This document shows, one piece after another, positions 24,670 through 34,686 of a DNA stretch of 64,000 nucleotides. The notes beneath the pieces were generated by a model that made no database searches, was not told where the DNA came from, and saw nothing but the letters and a program-made list of their open reading frames with translations. The DNA is taken from NCBI GenBank assembly GCA_900550465.1, contig URSC01000005.1, positions 113,965-177,964 of the forward strand, written 5' to 3'. The position numbers were made by a program, and so were the translations under genes. Positions within the stretch are counted from its first letter, which is position 1, and the number at the start of each line of letters is the position of its first letter. Source of the stretch: an uncultured Alistipes sp. GTDB taxonomy: Bacteria; Bacteroidota; Bacteroidia; Bacteroidales; UBA932.

Positions 24670-26745
24670 CTACCGGCCGACGATGAGGGCCTGCTGGGGT
24701 CCGACGGTGAGGACGGGGCCGGAGAGAGTGCCGAGGCCGTCGACGGAGATGCGGCCGTCCCGGCAGTAAACGGTATAGCTGTGAGTATCGGTCGTGGAGA
24801 CAGTGTTTCCGGAGGACGGGCTGCCGGTGTCGGAATTACCGGAAGCGCTGTCCGAAGAGTCCTGCCCCGGAACAGTAACCGACACAGCCTCCTTCCGCGA
24901 GTTGATCACCACGACGATCTCCTCGCAGGGGTCTCCGCCGGCATGTCCGGTCAGGCGCCAGGCCACGACTCCGTCAGGTGCATCTATGAACGCCAGGTGC
25001 TCCCGTACTAAGTCGGCGTCCCCTAGGCGGAAGGCGGGATGGGCCTTGCGCAGGGCGATGAGTCCGCGGTAGTAGTCGTACAGGTCGGCGTAGCGGGTCT
25101 TGAAGGACCAGTCGATGGCGTTGATGGCGTCGGGGCTGTTGTAGCTGTTGTGTACGCCCTGTTTGGTGCGGAACAGTTCCTCGCCGGCGTAGATGAAGGG
25201 AATTCCCTGGGAGGTGAAGACCACGGTCTGGCCCAGTTTGTCCAGGCGCAGCAGCTCAGCCTCGGAGGTGCCGGGCAGGGTCGCTGTGAGGCGGTCGCGC
25301 AGGCACATGTCGTCGTGGCAGGAGATGTACGATATCATCTGTGTAGGTTCGGAGGCCCAGCATGTGTCGGAATAGTTGATCGCTGAGTAGTCCACGCCCG
25401 GATGCTGTACCGCTCCTACTACACCGAACTTGACGCTCTCCTCGAGGTCGGGCACTCCGCCGAGGAATCCGGCCTTGGAGTTGTCGCTGAACGGTCCGCG
25501 GAGGGCGTCGCGCATCTCGTCGGAGAAGGCCGCTATGCCGGGCATCTCCCAGGTATTGGCCTTCATGGCCAGCAGCGAGCCGTCGTAGAGGGGCGCCGAG
25601 GCTGCCCATCCCTCACCGTAGATGAGCACTGAGGGATCTATCTCAGACACAGCCGCCCGTATCGCGTTCATCGTCTCGATATCGTGTATGCCCATCAGAT
25701 CGAAGCGGAAGCCGTCGATGTGGTACTCCTCGACCCACCAGCATACGGACTCGACCATGAAGCGGCGCATCATCTCCCGGTCGGAGGCAGTCTCATTGCC
25801 GCAGGCCGAACCGTCAGCGAAGGAGCCGTCCTCCCTCATGCGGAAGAAGTAGCCGGGTACGGTCCGCTCGAAGGCCTGGGAGGCAGCGTCGGAGACATGG
25901 TTGTACACTACGTCGAGCACCACCCTGATGCCGGCCTTGTGCAGGGCCTGGACCATTTCCTTGAATTCCCTGATGCGGCAGGCAGGGTCGTAGGGGTCGG
26001 TGGAGTAGGAGCCGTCTGGGACGTTGTAGTTCACCGGGTCATAGCCCCAGTTGTAGACATTGTCCTCCAGACGGGTCTCGTCCACGGAGGCGTAGTCGAA
26101 TGAGGGGAGGATGTGCACATGGGTCACGCCCAGTTCCACGAGGTGGTCCACTCCTGTACGCACGCCGCGGGGTCCGCGTGTTCCGCTCTCGGTCAGAGCC
26201 AGGAACTTGCCGCGGTGCTCAGGGGATATGCCGGAATTGCCGGAGATGGAGAAATCCCTGTGGTGCATCTCATAGACCACGGCATCGGCAAATGAGCGGA
26301 ACTCCGGGCGACGGTCCTCCGCCCAGCCCTCGGGGTCGGTGCTTCCGAAATCCACGACGGCGGCGCGCTGCCCGTTGATTCCCACCGCAGTAGCGAAGAT
26401 ACCGGGAGTCTCCTCGAGCCACCGGCCTGAGACATTGACCCTGAAGGTGTAGAACCGGCCTTCGAGGTCTCCCTCGGCGACAGCGCTCCAGGAGCCGTCA
26501 GCGGCATTTTTATTCATCTCGATGACCTCGTAGGGCTGTCCCCCGAGACCCTCCTCATATAGCAGGACGCGGGCGGAATCAGCGGTCGGGGCCCATAGGG
26601 AAAAATGGGAACTGGCGGGGGTGTAGCGGAGTTCCTGGAGAGTGCCCTCCTTGGGAGGGAATTGTCCGGAAGAGGCGGTGCAGCCAAGTATCAGAGGGGC
26701 TGCGGCAAGGCTCAGGAGCCATGAGTGTAAACAGCAGTGTTTCAT
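24670..26745 (-). CDS. pulA: Type I pullulanase lipoprotein (GH13)
   Basis: Alpha-1,6-glucan debranching enzyme, 691 residues from the ATG at 26745, chosen because it gives a lipoprotein signal (MKHCCLHSWLLS...LGC). An N-terminal CBM48-like segment (HFSLWAPTADSARVLLYEEG) precedes the GH13 barrel. The type I pullulanase signature YNWGYDP is present, with VLDVVYNH, nucleophile region GFRFDLMGIHD, acid region LIYGEGW and transition-state motif SCHDD. The C-terminal beta domain contains a low-complexity Ser/Gly/Asp insert (about residues 625-650), unusual for the family. It acts on pullulan, amylopectin or glycogen, probably at the cell envelope. It is divergent from the RND efflux operon. Confidence 0.94.
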   Translation of the reverse strand: MKHCCLHSWLLSLAAAPLILGCTASSGQFPPKEGTLQELRYTPASSHFSLWAPTADSARVLLYEEGLGGQPYEVIEMNKNAADGSWSAVAEGDLEGRFYTFRVNVSGRWLEETPGIFATAVGINGQRAAVVDFGSTDPEGWAEDRRPEFRSFADAVVYEMHHRDFSISGNSGISPEHRGKFLALTESGTRGPRGVRTGVDHLVELGVTHVHILPSFDYASVDETRLEDNVYNWGYDPVNYNVPDGSYSTDPYDPACRIREFKEMVQALHKAGIRVVLDVVYNHVSDAASQAFERTVPGYFFRMREDGSFADGSACGNETASDREMMRRFMVESVCWWVEEYHIDGFRFDLMGIHDIETMNAIRAAVSEIDPSVLIYGEGWAASAPLYDGSLLAMKANTWEMPGIAAFSDEMRDALRGPFSDNSKAGFLGGVPDLEESVKFGVVGAVQHPGVDYSAINYSDTCWASEPTQMISYISCHDDMCLRDRLTATLPGTSEAELLRLDKLGQTVVFTSQGIPFIYAGEELFRTKQGVHNSYNSPDAINAIDWSFKTRYADLYDYYRGLIALRKAHPAFRLGDADLVREHLAFIDAPDGVVAWRLTGHAGGDPCEEIVVVINSRKEAVSVTVPGQDSSDSASGNSDTGSPSSGNTVSTTDTHSYTVYCRDGRISVDGLGTLSGPVLTVGPQQALIVGR

Positions 26746-26786
26746 ATCGGTTAAATCGTTGTATGTCAAAAAGAGAAATCTAGGTG

Positions 26787-26818
26787 CAAATTTAGGAAAT
26801 TTCTTGGATTAGGCACAA
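26787..26818 (-). promoter_or_regulatory. Candidate promoter for pullulanase, -7 TAAATTTG
   Basis: Minus-strand TAAATTTG at 26787-26794 is an exact TAnnTTTG match, with TTG 21 nt upstream (26816-26818). Confidence 0.55.
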
Positions 26819-26864
26819 TTATTGCTTGCACGGACTCAGAAAATTTTAAAAAGAGTTATTCAAT

Positions 26865-28001
26865 ATGCAGTATCTGAAAGTAGCGGCTGTCGCTCTTCTC
26901 GCGGTTCTGAGTTTAGCTTCGTGCAAGCAGAAAGCGGCAAGCCAGAAGGAGGCGGTGACATACCCGCTTCTGAGGGTTTCTCCTGAGGACAGGACTCTGT
27001 CCATCAGTTATTCAGCGGTAATAGAGGGTAAGCAGGACGTGGAGGTGAGACCTCAGGTGTCCGGTTTTATCACCGATGTGTTGGTCAAAGAAGGAGCCAA
27101 GGTGAAGAAAGGTCAGACGCTGTTCGTCATTGACACGATTCCCTATGCGGCGTCTTACCGTCAGGCAAAGGCGGCAGTAGCCACAGCCGAGGCGCAGCTC
27201 GCCACAGCGCAGCTCTCACTCGAGGGCAGCGAGGACCTGTACGCCGACAAGGTCATCTCCGACTTTGAGCTCCAGACCGCCCGCAACTCGTACAACAGTG
27301 CGGTGGCGGCTCTCCGTCAGGCGGAGGCAGCCGAGGCCAGCGCGGCCCAGAACCTGTCCTACGCCATCGTCAAGAGCCCCGTCAACGGCTCGGCCGGCAT
27401 GACTTCGATAAGGGTGGGCGCCCTGGTGAGCTCGGCCATGACAGAGCCTCTGATCAGCGTGTCCGACAACTCCGAGATGTACGTCTACTTCTCCCTGCCC
27501 GAGAAGGAGGTGCTGTCGATGACCCGCCAGTACGGCTCGATAGACAACACCATAGCATCCTTCCAGCCCGTCACCCTGACTCTTACCGACCAGACCCTGT
27601 ATGAGCGCGAGGGTCATATCGATGTCATCAGCCGCATCGTGGACAAGAGCACGGGTACTGTAAGCGTAAGGGCCGTCTTCGAGAATCCCGACGGACGCCT
27701 GATGAGCGGAAGCTCGGGCCGTGTGAACATCTCCTACGACAGGGACGGCTGCATCGTGATCCCCCAGACAGCCACATACGAGATACAGGACAAGATATTC
27801 GTATATAAGGTAGTGGACGGAAAGGCCGTTTCCACCCAGATTACTGTTTTCAGAATCAATGACGGCAAGGAGTATATCGTAGAGAGCGGCCTCTCTACAG
27901 GCGACGTGATCGTTTCGGAGGGCGCAGGTCTGCTCAGGGAGGGCACACCCATCGCCGGTACTCCGGTTGACGCCGGCTCTAACTCTAATAAAGGAGAATA
28001 A
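26865..28001 (+). CDS. RND efflux periplasmic adaptor (AcrA/MexA-like lipoprotein)
   Basis: Membrane-fusion protein, 378 residues, lipidated at the Cys of SLASC (Cys20). It links an inner-membrane RND pump to an outer-membrane channel. Biotinyl-lipoyl halves are visible at EVRPQVSGFITDVLVKEGA and AIVKSPVNGSAGM, flanking an alpha-helical hairpin rich in Ala/Gln (about 85-150); beta-barrel and membrane-proximal domains follow. First gene of a three-gene operon with the pump (5 bp gap) and the outer-membrane factor. Confidence 0.95.
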   Translation: MQYLKVAAVALLAVLSLASCKQKAASQKEAVTYPLLRVSPEDRTLSISYSAVIEGKQDVEVRPQVSGFITDVLVKEGAKVKKGQTLFVIDTIPYAASYRQAKAAVATAEAQLATAQLSLEGSEDLYADKVISDFELQTARNSYNSAVAALRQAEAAEASAAQNLSYAIVKSPVNGSAGMTSIRVGALVSSAMTEPLISVSDNSEMYVYFSLPEKEVLSMTRQYGSIDNTIASFQPVTLTLTDQTLYEREGHIDVISRIVDKSTGTVSVRAVFENPDGRLMSGSSGRVNISYDRDGCIVIPQTATYEIQDKIFVYKVVDGKAVSTQITVFRINDGKEYIVESGLSTGDVIVSEGAGLLREGTPIAGTPVDAGSNSNKGE

Positions 28002-28006
28002 GAGAT

Positions 28007-31000
28007 ATGAATCTTAAAACATTCATCGACCGGCCCATCCTGTCGGTCGCCATATCCATCTTCCTGGTACTGGTGGGTATCATCGGACTTGCGATGCTGC
28101 CTGTGGAGCAGTACCCGGATATCGCACCGCCTACCATCCGTGTCTCCACCACATACAGCGGTGCCAACGCGACCGCCGTGCAGAATGCCGTGATCGCTCC
28201 CCTCGAGGAGGCCATCAACGGTGTGGAGAACATGACCTACATGACTTCCGAGGCAAGTAACTCGGGAAGCGCTTCCATCACAGTGTATTTCAAGCAGGGT
28301 GTAGACCCGGACATGGCTTCCGTGAACGTGCAGAACCGCGTGTCCAGGGCCACGTCCCTCCTTCCGGCCGAGGTTACCAGGGTCGGAGTCGAGGTGTCCA
28401 AGCGACAGAGCAGTACCCTGAAGGTATTCGCCATCGTGTCGCCTGACGCCACATACGACGAGATATTCCTCACCAACTACCTCTCCATCAACGTAAAGCC
28501 TCAGATTCAGCGTATCTCCGGCGTCGGTGACTGTAATGTCATGGGCGGCGACTACGCCATGCGTATATGGATGAAGCCCGACCTGATGGCCCGCTACGGA
28601 CTGGTGCCCAGCGATGTGAGCGCGGCCCTCTCCAGCCAGAACATCGAGGCTTCCACAGGTGCTATCGGTGAGAACTCGGACAATGCCTTCCAGTACACCC
28701 TCCGCTACAAGGGACGTCTGTCCACCGAGGAGGAGTTCGGCGAGATAGTAATCAGGGCATACGAGGACGGCCGTGTCCTCAAGCTCAAGGATATCGCCGA
28801 TATACAGCTCGGCGCGTTGTCCTACAACTACGAGGGACGTGTGAAGGGCGCCCCCGGTGTGAGCTGTATGATCAACCAGACTGCCGGAAGTAACGCCAAC
28901 GAGATTATCAAGGAGATAGACGCCTACCTGGAGACAGTGAAGGCCGACCTGCCCAAGGGCGTGGAACTCGTGGACATCATGAGTACCAAGGACTTCCTCG
29001 ATGCCTCCATCAACGAGGTGATCAAGACCCTCTTCGAGGCCATCCTCCTCGTGGTCCTCGTGGTGTATGTCTTCCTGCAGAGTCCCCGCTCCACTATTAT
29101 TCCTACGATAAGTATCTTCGTATCGCTGATTGCGACCTTCGCCTTCCTGGTGGTCGCCGGCTTTACCATCAACCTCATCACTCTCTTCGCGCTGATCCTG
29201 GTAATCGGTACTGTGGTGGATGACGCGATCATCGTGGTGGAGGCGGTGCAGGCCCGGTTCGACATGGGCTACCGCTCGCCTTACAAGGCGGCTGTGGACG
29301 GTGTCGGCGGTGTGGCCGCAGCCGTAATCTCCGCTACCCTGGTCTTCATGGCAGTGTTCGTACCCGTATCCTTCCTCGGCGGTACCTCCGGTCTGTTCTA
29401 CAAGCAGTTCGGACTGACCATGGCCGCGGCCGTGGGATTCTCCGCCCTGAACTCCCTGACCCTCTCGCCCGCCCTTTGCGCCATCATTCTCAAGCCCAAC
29501 GAGATCGTGGCCCCCGGCGAGAAGCCCAAGCAGTTCTCTACCCGCTTCAGAATAGCCTTTGAGACCGGCTTCGGCCGTTTCATCAACAAATACAAGCTCG
29601 GAGTCAAGTTCTTTATCCGCCACAAGTGGGTAGGCGTAGCCTCCCTAGTAGTGGCAGGCCGTCTCCTTGTGTACTTCATGGCCACCGCCAAAACCTCCCT
29701 CGTTCCCAACGAGGATACCGGCTCGCTCTTCATCAGCGTGGACGCAGCGCCCGGTACTACCCTGGCCGAGACCAACGACATTCTCTCCGAGATGCAGAGG
29801 AGTATCAGCGATATCGAGGAGATCCAGACCTACAACCAGGTGGCCGGTTTCTCCTTCTCCGGAAGCGGCGCCTCCCACGCCATGATGATGGTCCGTCTCA
29901 AACCCTGGGACCAGCGCGAGGGCAAGGAGCACAGCAATACAGCCGTCATCGAGAAGATATACGCCAACACTGCCCACATCACCAACGCCCAGATCTTCAT
30001 CTTCGCGCCTCCCATGATCTCCGGTTACGGTACAGGTAACAGCTTCTTCGTCGACCTGCAGGACCGTTCGGGCCGCGGTATCGACGCCCTGGAGACAGTT
30101 ACCCATCAGTTCATCGACGCCCTCAACCAGAGGCCCGAGGTACAGATGGCCTACACCTCCTTCAGCTCCAACTTCCCTCAGTACGAGCTGGATGTGGACG
30201 CCGCCAAGTGTATCCGCGCCGGTACTACCACAGACGCAGTGCTCTCGGTTATCTCCGGTTACTACGGCAGTATGTACGTGTCGAACTTCAACCGCTTCAC
30301 CAAGCTCTACCGTGTCATGCTCCAGGCTCCCACCGAGTACAGGGATAACATGCAGTCGCTCGATGACGTCTATGTCAGGACATCCGGCGGTATGGCCCCT
30401 GTAAGCCAGTTCGTCACCATGCGCAAGATCTACGGCGCCGAGGTACTCAACCGCTTCAACATGTTCACCTCCATCACCGTACAGGGTATGCCCAACCCGG
30501 GCTACAGCTCCGGTGACATCATCGCCGCCATCCAGGAGGTCAGCAAGGAGGCCCTGCCTACCGGTTTCGGCTACGAGTTCTCGGGTATGACCCGTGAGGA
30601 AGCCGAGCTGGCGGACTCCAACACCACCACCATCGTGTACGTAATCTGCGTGATCTTCATCTACCTGATCCTCTGCGGTATGTACGAGAGTCTCTTCCTG
30701 CCCTTCGCAGTGCTCTGCTCAGTGCCTTTCGGTCTGATGGGCAGCTACCTCTTCACACACCTCTGGGGTCTTGAGAACAACATCTACACCCAGGTCGGAA
30801 TGGTCATGCTGATCGGACTGCTGGCCAAGACAGCGATTCTGATTACCGAGTACGGAACCCAGCGCCGCAAGAGGGGCATGTCCCTGAGCGCCGCCGCCCT
30901 CTCCGCAGCCGGTGTCCGTCTCAGGCCCATCCTGATGACCGTGCTCACCATCATCTTCGGTATGCTGCCTCTGGTCATGGCCCACGGAGTAGGTGCCAAC

Positions 31001-31153
31001 GGTTACCGTTCCCTCGGCGTGGGTGTCGTAGGAGGTATGATCATCGGAACCATCGCCCTTATGTTCATCACACCTATGTTCTTCGTAGTCTTCCAGTACG
31101 TGGAGGAGAAGGTAATGGGTAAAAGAAAGGAGGAAAGAGAAGCATCATTATGA
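28007..31153 (+). CDS. RND multidrug efflux pump, HAE1/AcrB family
   Basis: Proton-driven inner-membrane transporter, 1048 residues, the usual AcrB length. It starts MNLKTFIDRPILSVAISIF and has a second-half mirror. The TM4 proton-relay motif is in VIGTVVDDAIIVVEAV, with the paired aspartates. The periplasmic porter domain holds VNVQNRVSRATSLLP and VPNEDTGSLF. The last helices include LIGLLAKTAILITEYG and MTVLTIIFGMLPLVMAHG. It overlaps the following gene by four bases (ATGA), a sign of coupled translation. Substrates cannot be read from sequence; bile salts or drugs are common for the class. Confidence 0.96.
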   Translation: MNLKTFIDRPILSVAISIFLVLVGIIGLAMLPVEQYPDIAPPTIRVSTTYSGANATAVQNAVIAPLEEAINGVENMTYMTSEASNSGSASITVYFKQGVDPDMASVNVQNRVSRATSLLPAEVTRVGVEVSKRQSSTLKVFAIVSPDATYDEIFLTNYLSINVKPQIQRISGVGDCNVMGGDYAMRIWMKPDLMARYGLVPSDVSAALSSQNIEASTGAIGENSDNAFQYTLRYKGRLSTEEEFGEIVIRAYEDGRVLKLKDIADIQLGALSYNYEGRVKGAPGVSCMINQTAGSNANEIIKEIDAYLETVKADLPKGVELVDIMSTKDFLDASINEVIKTLFEAILLVVLVVYVFLQSPRSTIIPTISIFVSLIATFAFLVVAGFTINLITLFALILVIGTVVDDAIIVVEAVQARFDMGYRSPYKAAVDGVGGVAAAVISATLVFMAVFVPVSFLGGTSGLFYKQFGLTMAAAVGFSALNSLTLSPALCAIILKPNEIVAPGEKPKQFSTRFRIAFETGFGRFINKYKLGVKFFIRHKWVGVASLVVAGRLLVYFMATAKTSLVPNEDTGSLFISVDAAPGTTLAETNDILSEMQRSISDIEEIQTYNQVAGFSFSGSGASHAMMMVRLKPWDQREGKEHSNTAVIEKIYANTAHITNAQIFIFAPPMISGYGTGNSFFVDLQDRSGRGIDALETVTHQFIDALNQRPEVQMAYTSFSSNFPQYELDVDAAKCIRAGTTTDAVLSVISGYYGSMYVSNFNRFTKLYRVMLQAPTEYRDNMQSLDDVYVRTSGGMAPVSQFVTMRKIYGAEVLNRFNMFTSITVQGMPNPGYSSGDIIAAIQEVSKEALPTGFGYEFSGMTREEAELADSNTTTIVYVICVIFIYLILCGMYESLFLPFAVLCSVPFGLMGSYLFTHLWGLENNIYTQVGMVMLIGLLAKTAILITEYGTQRRKRGMSLSAAALSAAGVRLRPILMTVLTIIFGMLPLVMAHGVGANGYRSLGVGVVGGMIIGTIALMFITPMFFVVFQYVEEKVMGKRKEEREASL

Positions 31154-32565
31154 GAAAGACAATACTTGCAATAGCCGCGGTAGCCGTGGTCAGCAGCTGC
31201 TCCATCTACCGCAAATACGAGAGACCTGAGAATGTGGTCCCCGTGGACAGTCTCTACCGCGCCGAGCTGGTCTCCCCCGAGGAGGACGCTCAGGCCGCTG
31301 AGGACAGCACCTCCTTCGGATACATGCCCTGGGAGGAGATGTTCACCGACCCTCACCTGCAGTCTCTCATCCGCACCGCTCTGGACAACAATACTGACCT
31401 GCTCAGCGCCGCTCTCAGAGTGGAGCAGGCACAGGCCCGTCTGAAAGCCTCGAAGTGGGCTTATTCCCCTTCGCTGAACCTCGGCCCTCAGGGCGGATAC
31501 AACTACACCCTTGCCGACAATCAGGGCAATGTCACCACCACCGGAACCTGGACCTACAATGCCGGACTCTCCGTCAGCTGGGACATCGACCTCTTCGGCT
31601 CGCTGCTCAACGCCAAGCGCGGAGCTCAGGCTGCCCTTCTCCAGCAGGAGGCCTATCGTCAGGCAGTCCGCTCCCAGCTCATCGCCACAGTGGCCAATGC
31701 CTATTATTCCCTGCTGATGCTGGACGAACAGGTCCGTGTCAGTGAGGAGAATGTGACCCTCTGGGCGGAGCAGATCCGCAGTATGGAGGCAATGCTCAAG
31801 GTCGGCCGTGTCAATGAGAATGCAGTCACCCAGTCCCGCGCCCAGCTCTACGGCCTGGAGGCTTCGCTGGCAGATATGAAGCGCCAGCGTCAGGAGGCAG
31901 AGAACGCCCTCTGCTCCATCCTCGGCTCGGTATATACCAAGATAGAGAGGGGCACCCTCGACGAGCAGACCCTGCCTCAGGACTTCTCAGTGGGAATTCC
32001 TCTGGAACTGCTCTCCAACCGTCCCGATGTCTATCAGGCAGAGATGGCTCTGGCAAGTGCCTACTATTCGACCAACCAGGCCCGTTCCGCCTTCTATCCC
32101 AAGCTCACCCTTTCTGGCAGCGCCGGATGGACCAACAGTGTGGGACAGGCGATTCTCAACCCCGGCGGCCTGATCGTGTCGGCCCTTGCACAGCTCGCCC
32201 AGCCCATATTCAACAAGGGACAGCTGACCTCCAACCTGCGTGTCGCGAAGGCTGAGGAGGAGATAGCCAAGCTGAGCTACAAACAGGCTCTGCTCGATGC
32301 TGGAGAGGAGGTGAACAACAACCTCTACGCTCTCGAGATATACGACGAGATGCTTCAGAAGCATATTTCCCAGATGACGGACCTCGAGCGTTCCGTACAG
32401 ACAGCCGAGTACCTTTATCAGAAGAGTACAGGGATGACCTATCTGGAGGTTCTGACAGCCCGTCAGTCCCTGCTGTCAGCCCAGCTCAATGTGGTATCCG
32501 ACAAGTATCTCCTTCTGCAGACCACCGTCAACCTCTACCGTTCCCTCGGAGGAGGCAGACAATAA
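31150..32565 (+). CDS. Outer-membrane efflux factor, TolC/NodT family
   Basis: Outer-membrane channel lipoprotein, 471 residues, completing the efflux tripartite system. The signal ends VVSSC (near residue 17). Two OEP repeats are visible: LIRTALDNNTDLLSAALRVEQAQARLKAS in the first half and SNRPDVYQAEMALASAYYSTNQARSAFYPKL in the second, the latter typical of NodT-type factors. The start codon overlaps the pump's stop. A GH29 gene follows after 24 bp and may share the transcript. Confidence 0.94.
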   Translation: MRKTILAIAAVAVVSSCSIYRKYERPENVVPVDSLYRAELVSPEEDAQAAEDSTSFGYMPWEEMFTDPHLQSLIRTALDNNTDLLSAALRVEQAQARLKASKWAYSPSLNLGPQGGYNYTLADNQGNVTTTGTWTYNAGLSVSWDIDLFGSLLNAKRGAQAALLQQEAYRQAVRSQLIATVANAYYSLLMLDEQVRVSEENVTLWAEQIRSMEAMLKVGRVNENAVTQSRAQLYGLEASLADMKRQRQEAENALCSILGSVYTKIERGTLDEQTLPQDFSVGIPLELLSNRPDVYQAEMALASAYYSTNQARSAFYPKLTLSGSAGWTNSVGQAILNPGGLIVSALAQLAQPIFNKGQLTSNLRVAKAEEEIAKLSYKQALLDAGEEVNNNLYALEIYDEMLQKHISQMTDLERSVQTAEYLYQKSTGMTYLEVLTARQSLLSAQLNVVSDKYLLLQTTVNLYRSLGGGRQ

Positions 32566-32589
32566 GACAGATGCAGCATATATGACGAT

Positions 32590-34017
32590 ATGAGAAGAAG
32601 CATAAATATTTTCCTGACAGCCGTCGCCGCGCTTGCGGTGGCGGCTTCTTGCAATGACAGTACGGTCCCGGCCCCCTATGGTCCCGTACCGACGGAAGCC
32701 CAGATGGAGTGGCAGAAGATGGAGTACTATATGTTCGTACACTTCGGCCCCAACACATTTACAGATAGTGAGTGGGGGACAGGTGACGAGAATCCGGACG
32801 TGTTTGCGCCCACGGACCTGGACTGTGAGCAGTGGGCACGCATCGCCCGGGAGGCCGGAATGAAGGGCATCATCCTCACGGCGAAGCACCATGACGGATT
32901 CTGCCTGTGGCCCAGCAAGTACAGCCGTCATACCGTGGCTCAGAGCTCCTGGCGGAACGGTCAGGGCGACGTGCTCCGCGAGCTGGCGGACGCCTGTGAG
33001 AAGTACGACCTCCGCCTCGGAGTCTATATCTCGCCCTGGGACCGCAATCATCCCGCCTACGGCACCGAGGCCTACAATGAAATCTTCACCGGCTGCATCA
33101 CCGAAGTGCTGACTGAGTACGGCGACATCTTCGAACTCTGGTTTGACGGAGCGGATGATGGGGAGGGCGAGGCGTCGAGCCGTGACGGCTGGGGCTATTT
33201 CAACGCTACTGCCCATACCCTCAATCCCGACCTGGTGATATTCAGCGACGTCGGCCCCGGATGCCGCTGGATAGGCAATGAGCGCGGATATGCCGGAGAG
33301 ACCAACTGGTCCCGCCTCGATCCTGCCGGATTTGCCCCCGGCCGTCTTGCCCCTTCCCGCGATACCCTCAACTGCGGCAATGTGCACGGTTCTCAGTGGA
33401 TACCCGGAGAAGCCGACGTGTCGATCCGTCCCGGCTGGTTCTATTCCCCCTCGACCGACAGCCTGGTCAAGAGCGTGGACGAGCTTATGGAGATATACTA
33501 TGCGTCGGTAGGGCGTAATGCCAATCTGCTGCTCAATGTTCCTCCTGACCGCAGCGGACGCATCAGTCCCGTCGATTCGGCACGTCTGATGGAGTTCCGC
33601 GACGCCCGTACGGAGGCATTCCACGCCGACTATGCCAAGATGTCGCGGGCATATTCCGAATCAGTCCGCGCCAATTCTCCCAAGTATGCTGCTGCCAATG
33701 CTGTCGACGGCCGCTATTCGACCTACTGGACGACGGATGACAGTGTCACCTCCGCCTCTTTCACCGTGTATTTCCGCAGGGACAGGAAGGTCAGTTCGGT
33801 GATGCTCCAGGAGTACATCCCCCTGGGACAGAGAGTCAAGGAGTTCAGTGTGGAATGCCGCCTGGGAGAGACAGGGGAGTGGAAGGAGGTCTGCCGCGGT
33901 ACGACAATAGGGTACAAGCGGATCATGCGCTTCGACCCTGTTGAGGCCTCCGAGGTAAGATTCAATATCATAGATTCTTACGCCTGCCCTCTGATCAACA
34001 ATGTCGCGATATACTGA
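32590..34017 (+). CDS. Alpha-L-fucosidase (GH29) lipoprotein with C-terminal discoidin-like domain
   Basis: Exo-fucosidase of family GH29, 475 residues. A lipoprotein signal ends AAASC. The catalytic barrel contains YYMFVHFGPNTFTDSEWGTG, ILTAKHHDGFCLWPS and the nucleophile D186 in FELWFDGADDG. The acid/base is not invariant in the family and was not assigned. After about residue 355 a beta-rich segment (AVDGRYSTYWTTDD, FNIIDSY) looks like an F5/8 type C/CBM32 module. It acts on terminal fucose, for example from mucin or plant glycans, at the cell surface or in the periplasm. A weak terminator-like hairpin (34041-34054 plus Ts) follows. Confidence 0.92.
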   Translation: MRRSINIFLTAVAALAVAASCNDSTVPAPYGPVPTEAQMEWQKMEYYMFVHFGPNTFTDSEWGTGDENPDVFAPTDLDCEQWARIAREAGMKGIILTAKHHDGFCLWPSKYSRHTVAQSSWRNGQGDVLRELADACEKYDLRLGVYISPWDRNHPAYGTEAYNEIFTGCITEVLTEYGDIFELWFDGADDGEGEASSRDGWGYFNATAHTLNPDLVIFSDVGPGCRWIGNERGYAGETNWSRLDPAGFAPGRLAPSRDTLNCGNVHGSQWIPGEADVSIRPGWFYSPSTDSLVKSVDELMEIYYASVGRNANLLLNVPPDRSGRISPVDSARLMEFRDARTEAFHADYAKMSRAYSESVRANSPKYAAANAVDGRYSTYWTTDDSVTSASFTVYFRRDRKVSSVMLQEYIPLGQRVKEFSVECRLGETGEWKEVCRGTTIGYKRIMRFDPVEASEVRFNIIDSYACPLINNVAIY

Positions 34018-34040
34018 CCCGTTTGCCGGCCTGACCAGTG

Positions 34041-34058
34041 ACAGGAGTTCCTGTTTTT
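34041..34058 (+). terminator. Weak terminator after the fucosidase gene
   Basis: ACAGG-AGTT-CCTGT followed by four Ts; a short stem. Confidence 0.45.
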
Positions 34059-34141
34059 GTGACATTGTGGCATTGTCGCGGAGTGTGGTATCGGTTTTGC
34101 AGAGGCATAAGTCAGAAATTAACATTTAAAACGTTACTACC

Positions 34142-34624
34142 ATGATTACCGAAAAATTACAGAATGCGATCAATGATCAGATAATCGCCGAGATGTGGTC
34201 GGCCAACCTCTACCTTTCCATGTCTTTCTATCTTGAGAAAGAGGGTTATGACGGAATGGCTCACTGGATGAAGAAACAGTCTCAGGAAGAGCTCGAGCAT
34301 GCCTACGATATGGCGTCGTTCCTCCAGAAGAGGGGCGGCACCGCCAAGGTCAGCATGATCGACGTAGTGCCTCAGGGCTGGGGCAGCGCAGAGGCTCTCT
34401 TCAAGCATGTCTATGAGCACGAGTGCCATGTGACTGCTCTTATCGACAAGATCGTGGACATCGCCCGCGAGGAGAAGGACAAACCCTCCGAGGACTTCTT
34501 CATGGGTTACATCCGCGAGCAGGTCGAGGAGGAGGCTACCGCCCTCTCCATCTACGAGAAGGTTCAGCGTGCCGGTGAGGCCGGTCTCGTAATGCTGGAC
34601 AGCAAGCTCGGTGAGCGCAAATAG
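34142..34624 (+). CDS. ftnA: Ferritin
   Basis: Non-haem ferritin, 160 residues, storing iron in a 24-mer shell. Ferroxidase residues lie in the expected helices: E in IIAEMWSANLYLS (first), E and H in QSQEELEHAYDMASFL (second), and E in EHECHVTALIDKI and REQVEEEATALSIYE. The length is standard for bacterial FtnA. It has its own upstream region of 124 bp and a strong terminator behind, so it is likely monocistronic. Confidence 0.97.
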   Translation: MITEKLQNAINDQIIAEMWSANLYLSMSFYLEKEGYDGMAHWMKKQSQEELEHAYDMASFLQKRGGTAKVSMIDVVPQGWGSAEALFKHVYEHECHVTALIDKIVDIAREEKDKPSEDFFMGYIREQVEEEATALSIYEKVQRAGEAGLVMLDSKLGERK

Positions 34625-34647
34625 TCCCGGCGGACAGTAAAAGAAAT

Positions 34648-34679
34648 AAGGGCTGACCCTCCCGGGGCCGGCCCTTTTT
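34648..34679 (+). terminator. Rho-independent terminator after ftnA
   Basis: AAGGGC pairs with GCCCTT around an 18-nt GC-rich loop, followed by five Ts. Confidence 0.75.
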
Positions 34680-34686
34680 CGTATCA

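Noticed and set aside
28007..31153. Frameshift in the RND pump around VVAGRLLVYFMATAKTSL
   Set aside because: The frame runs through with all motifs and a normal 1048-residue length. The local sequence is only unusual.
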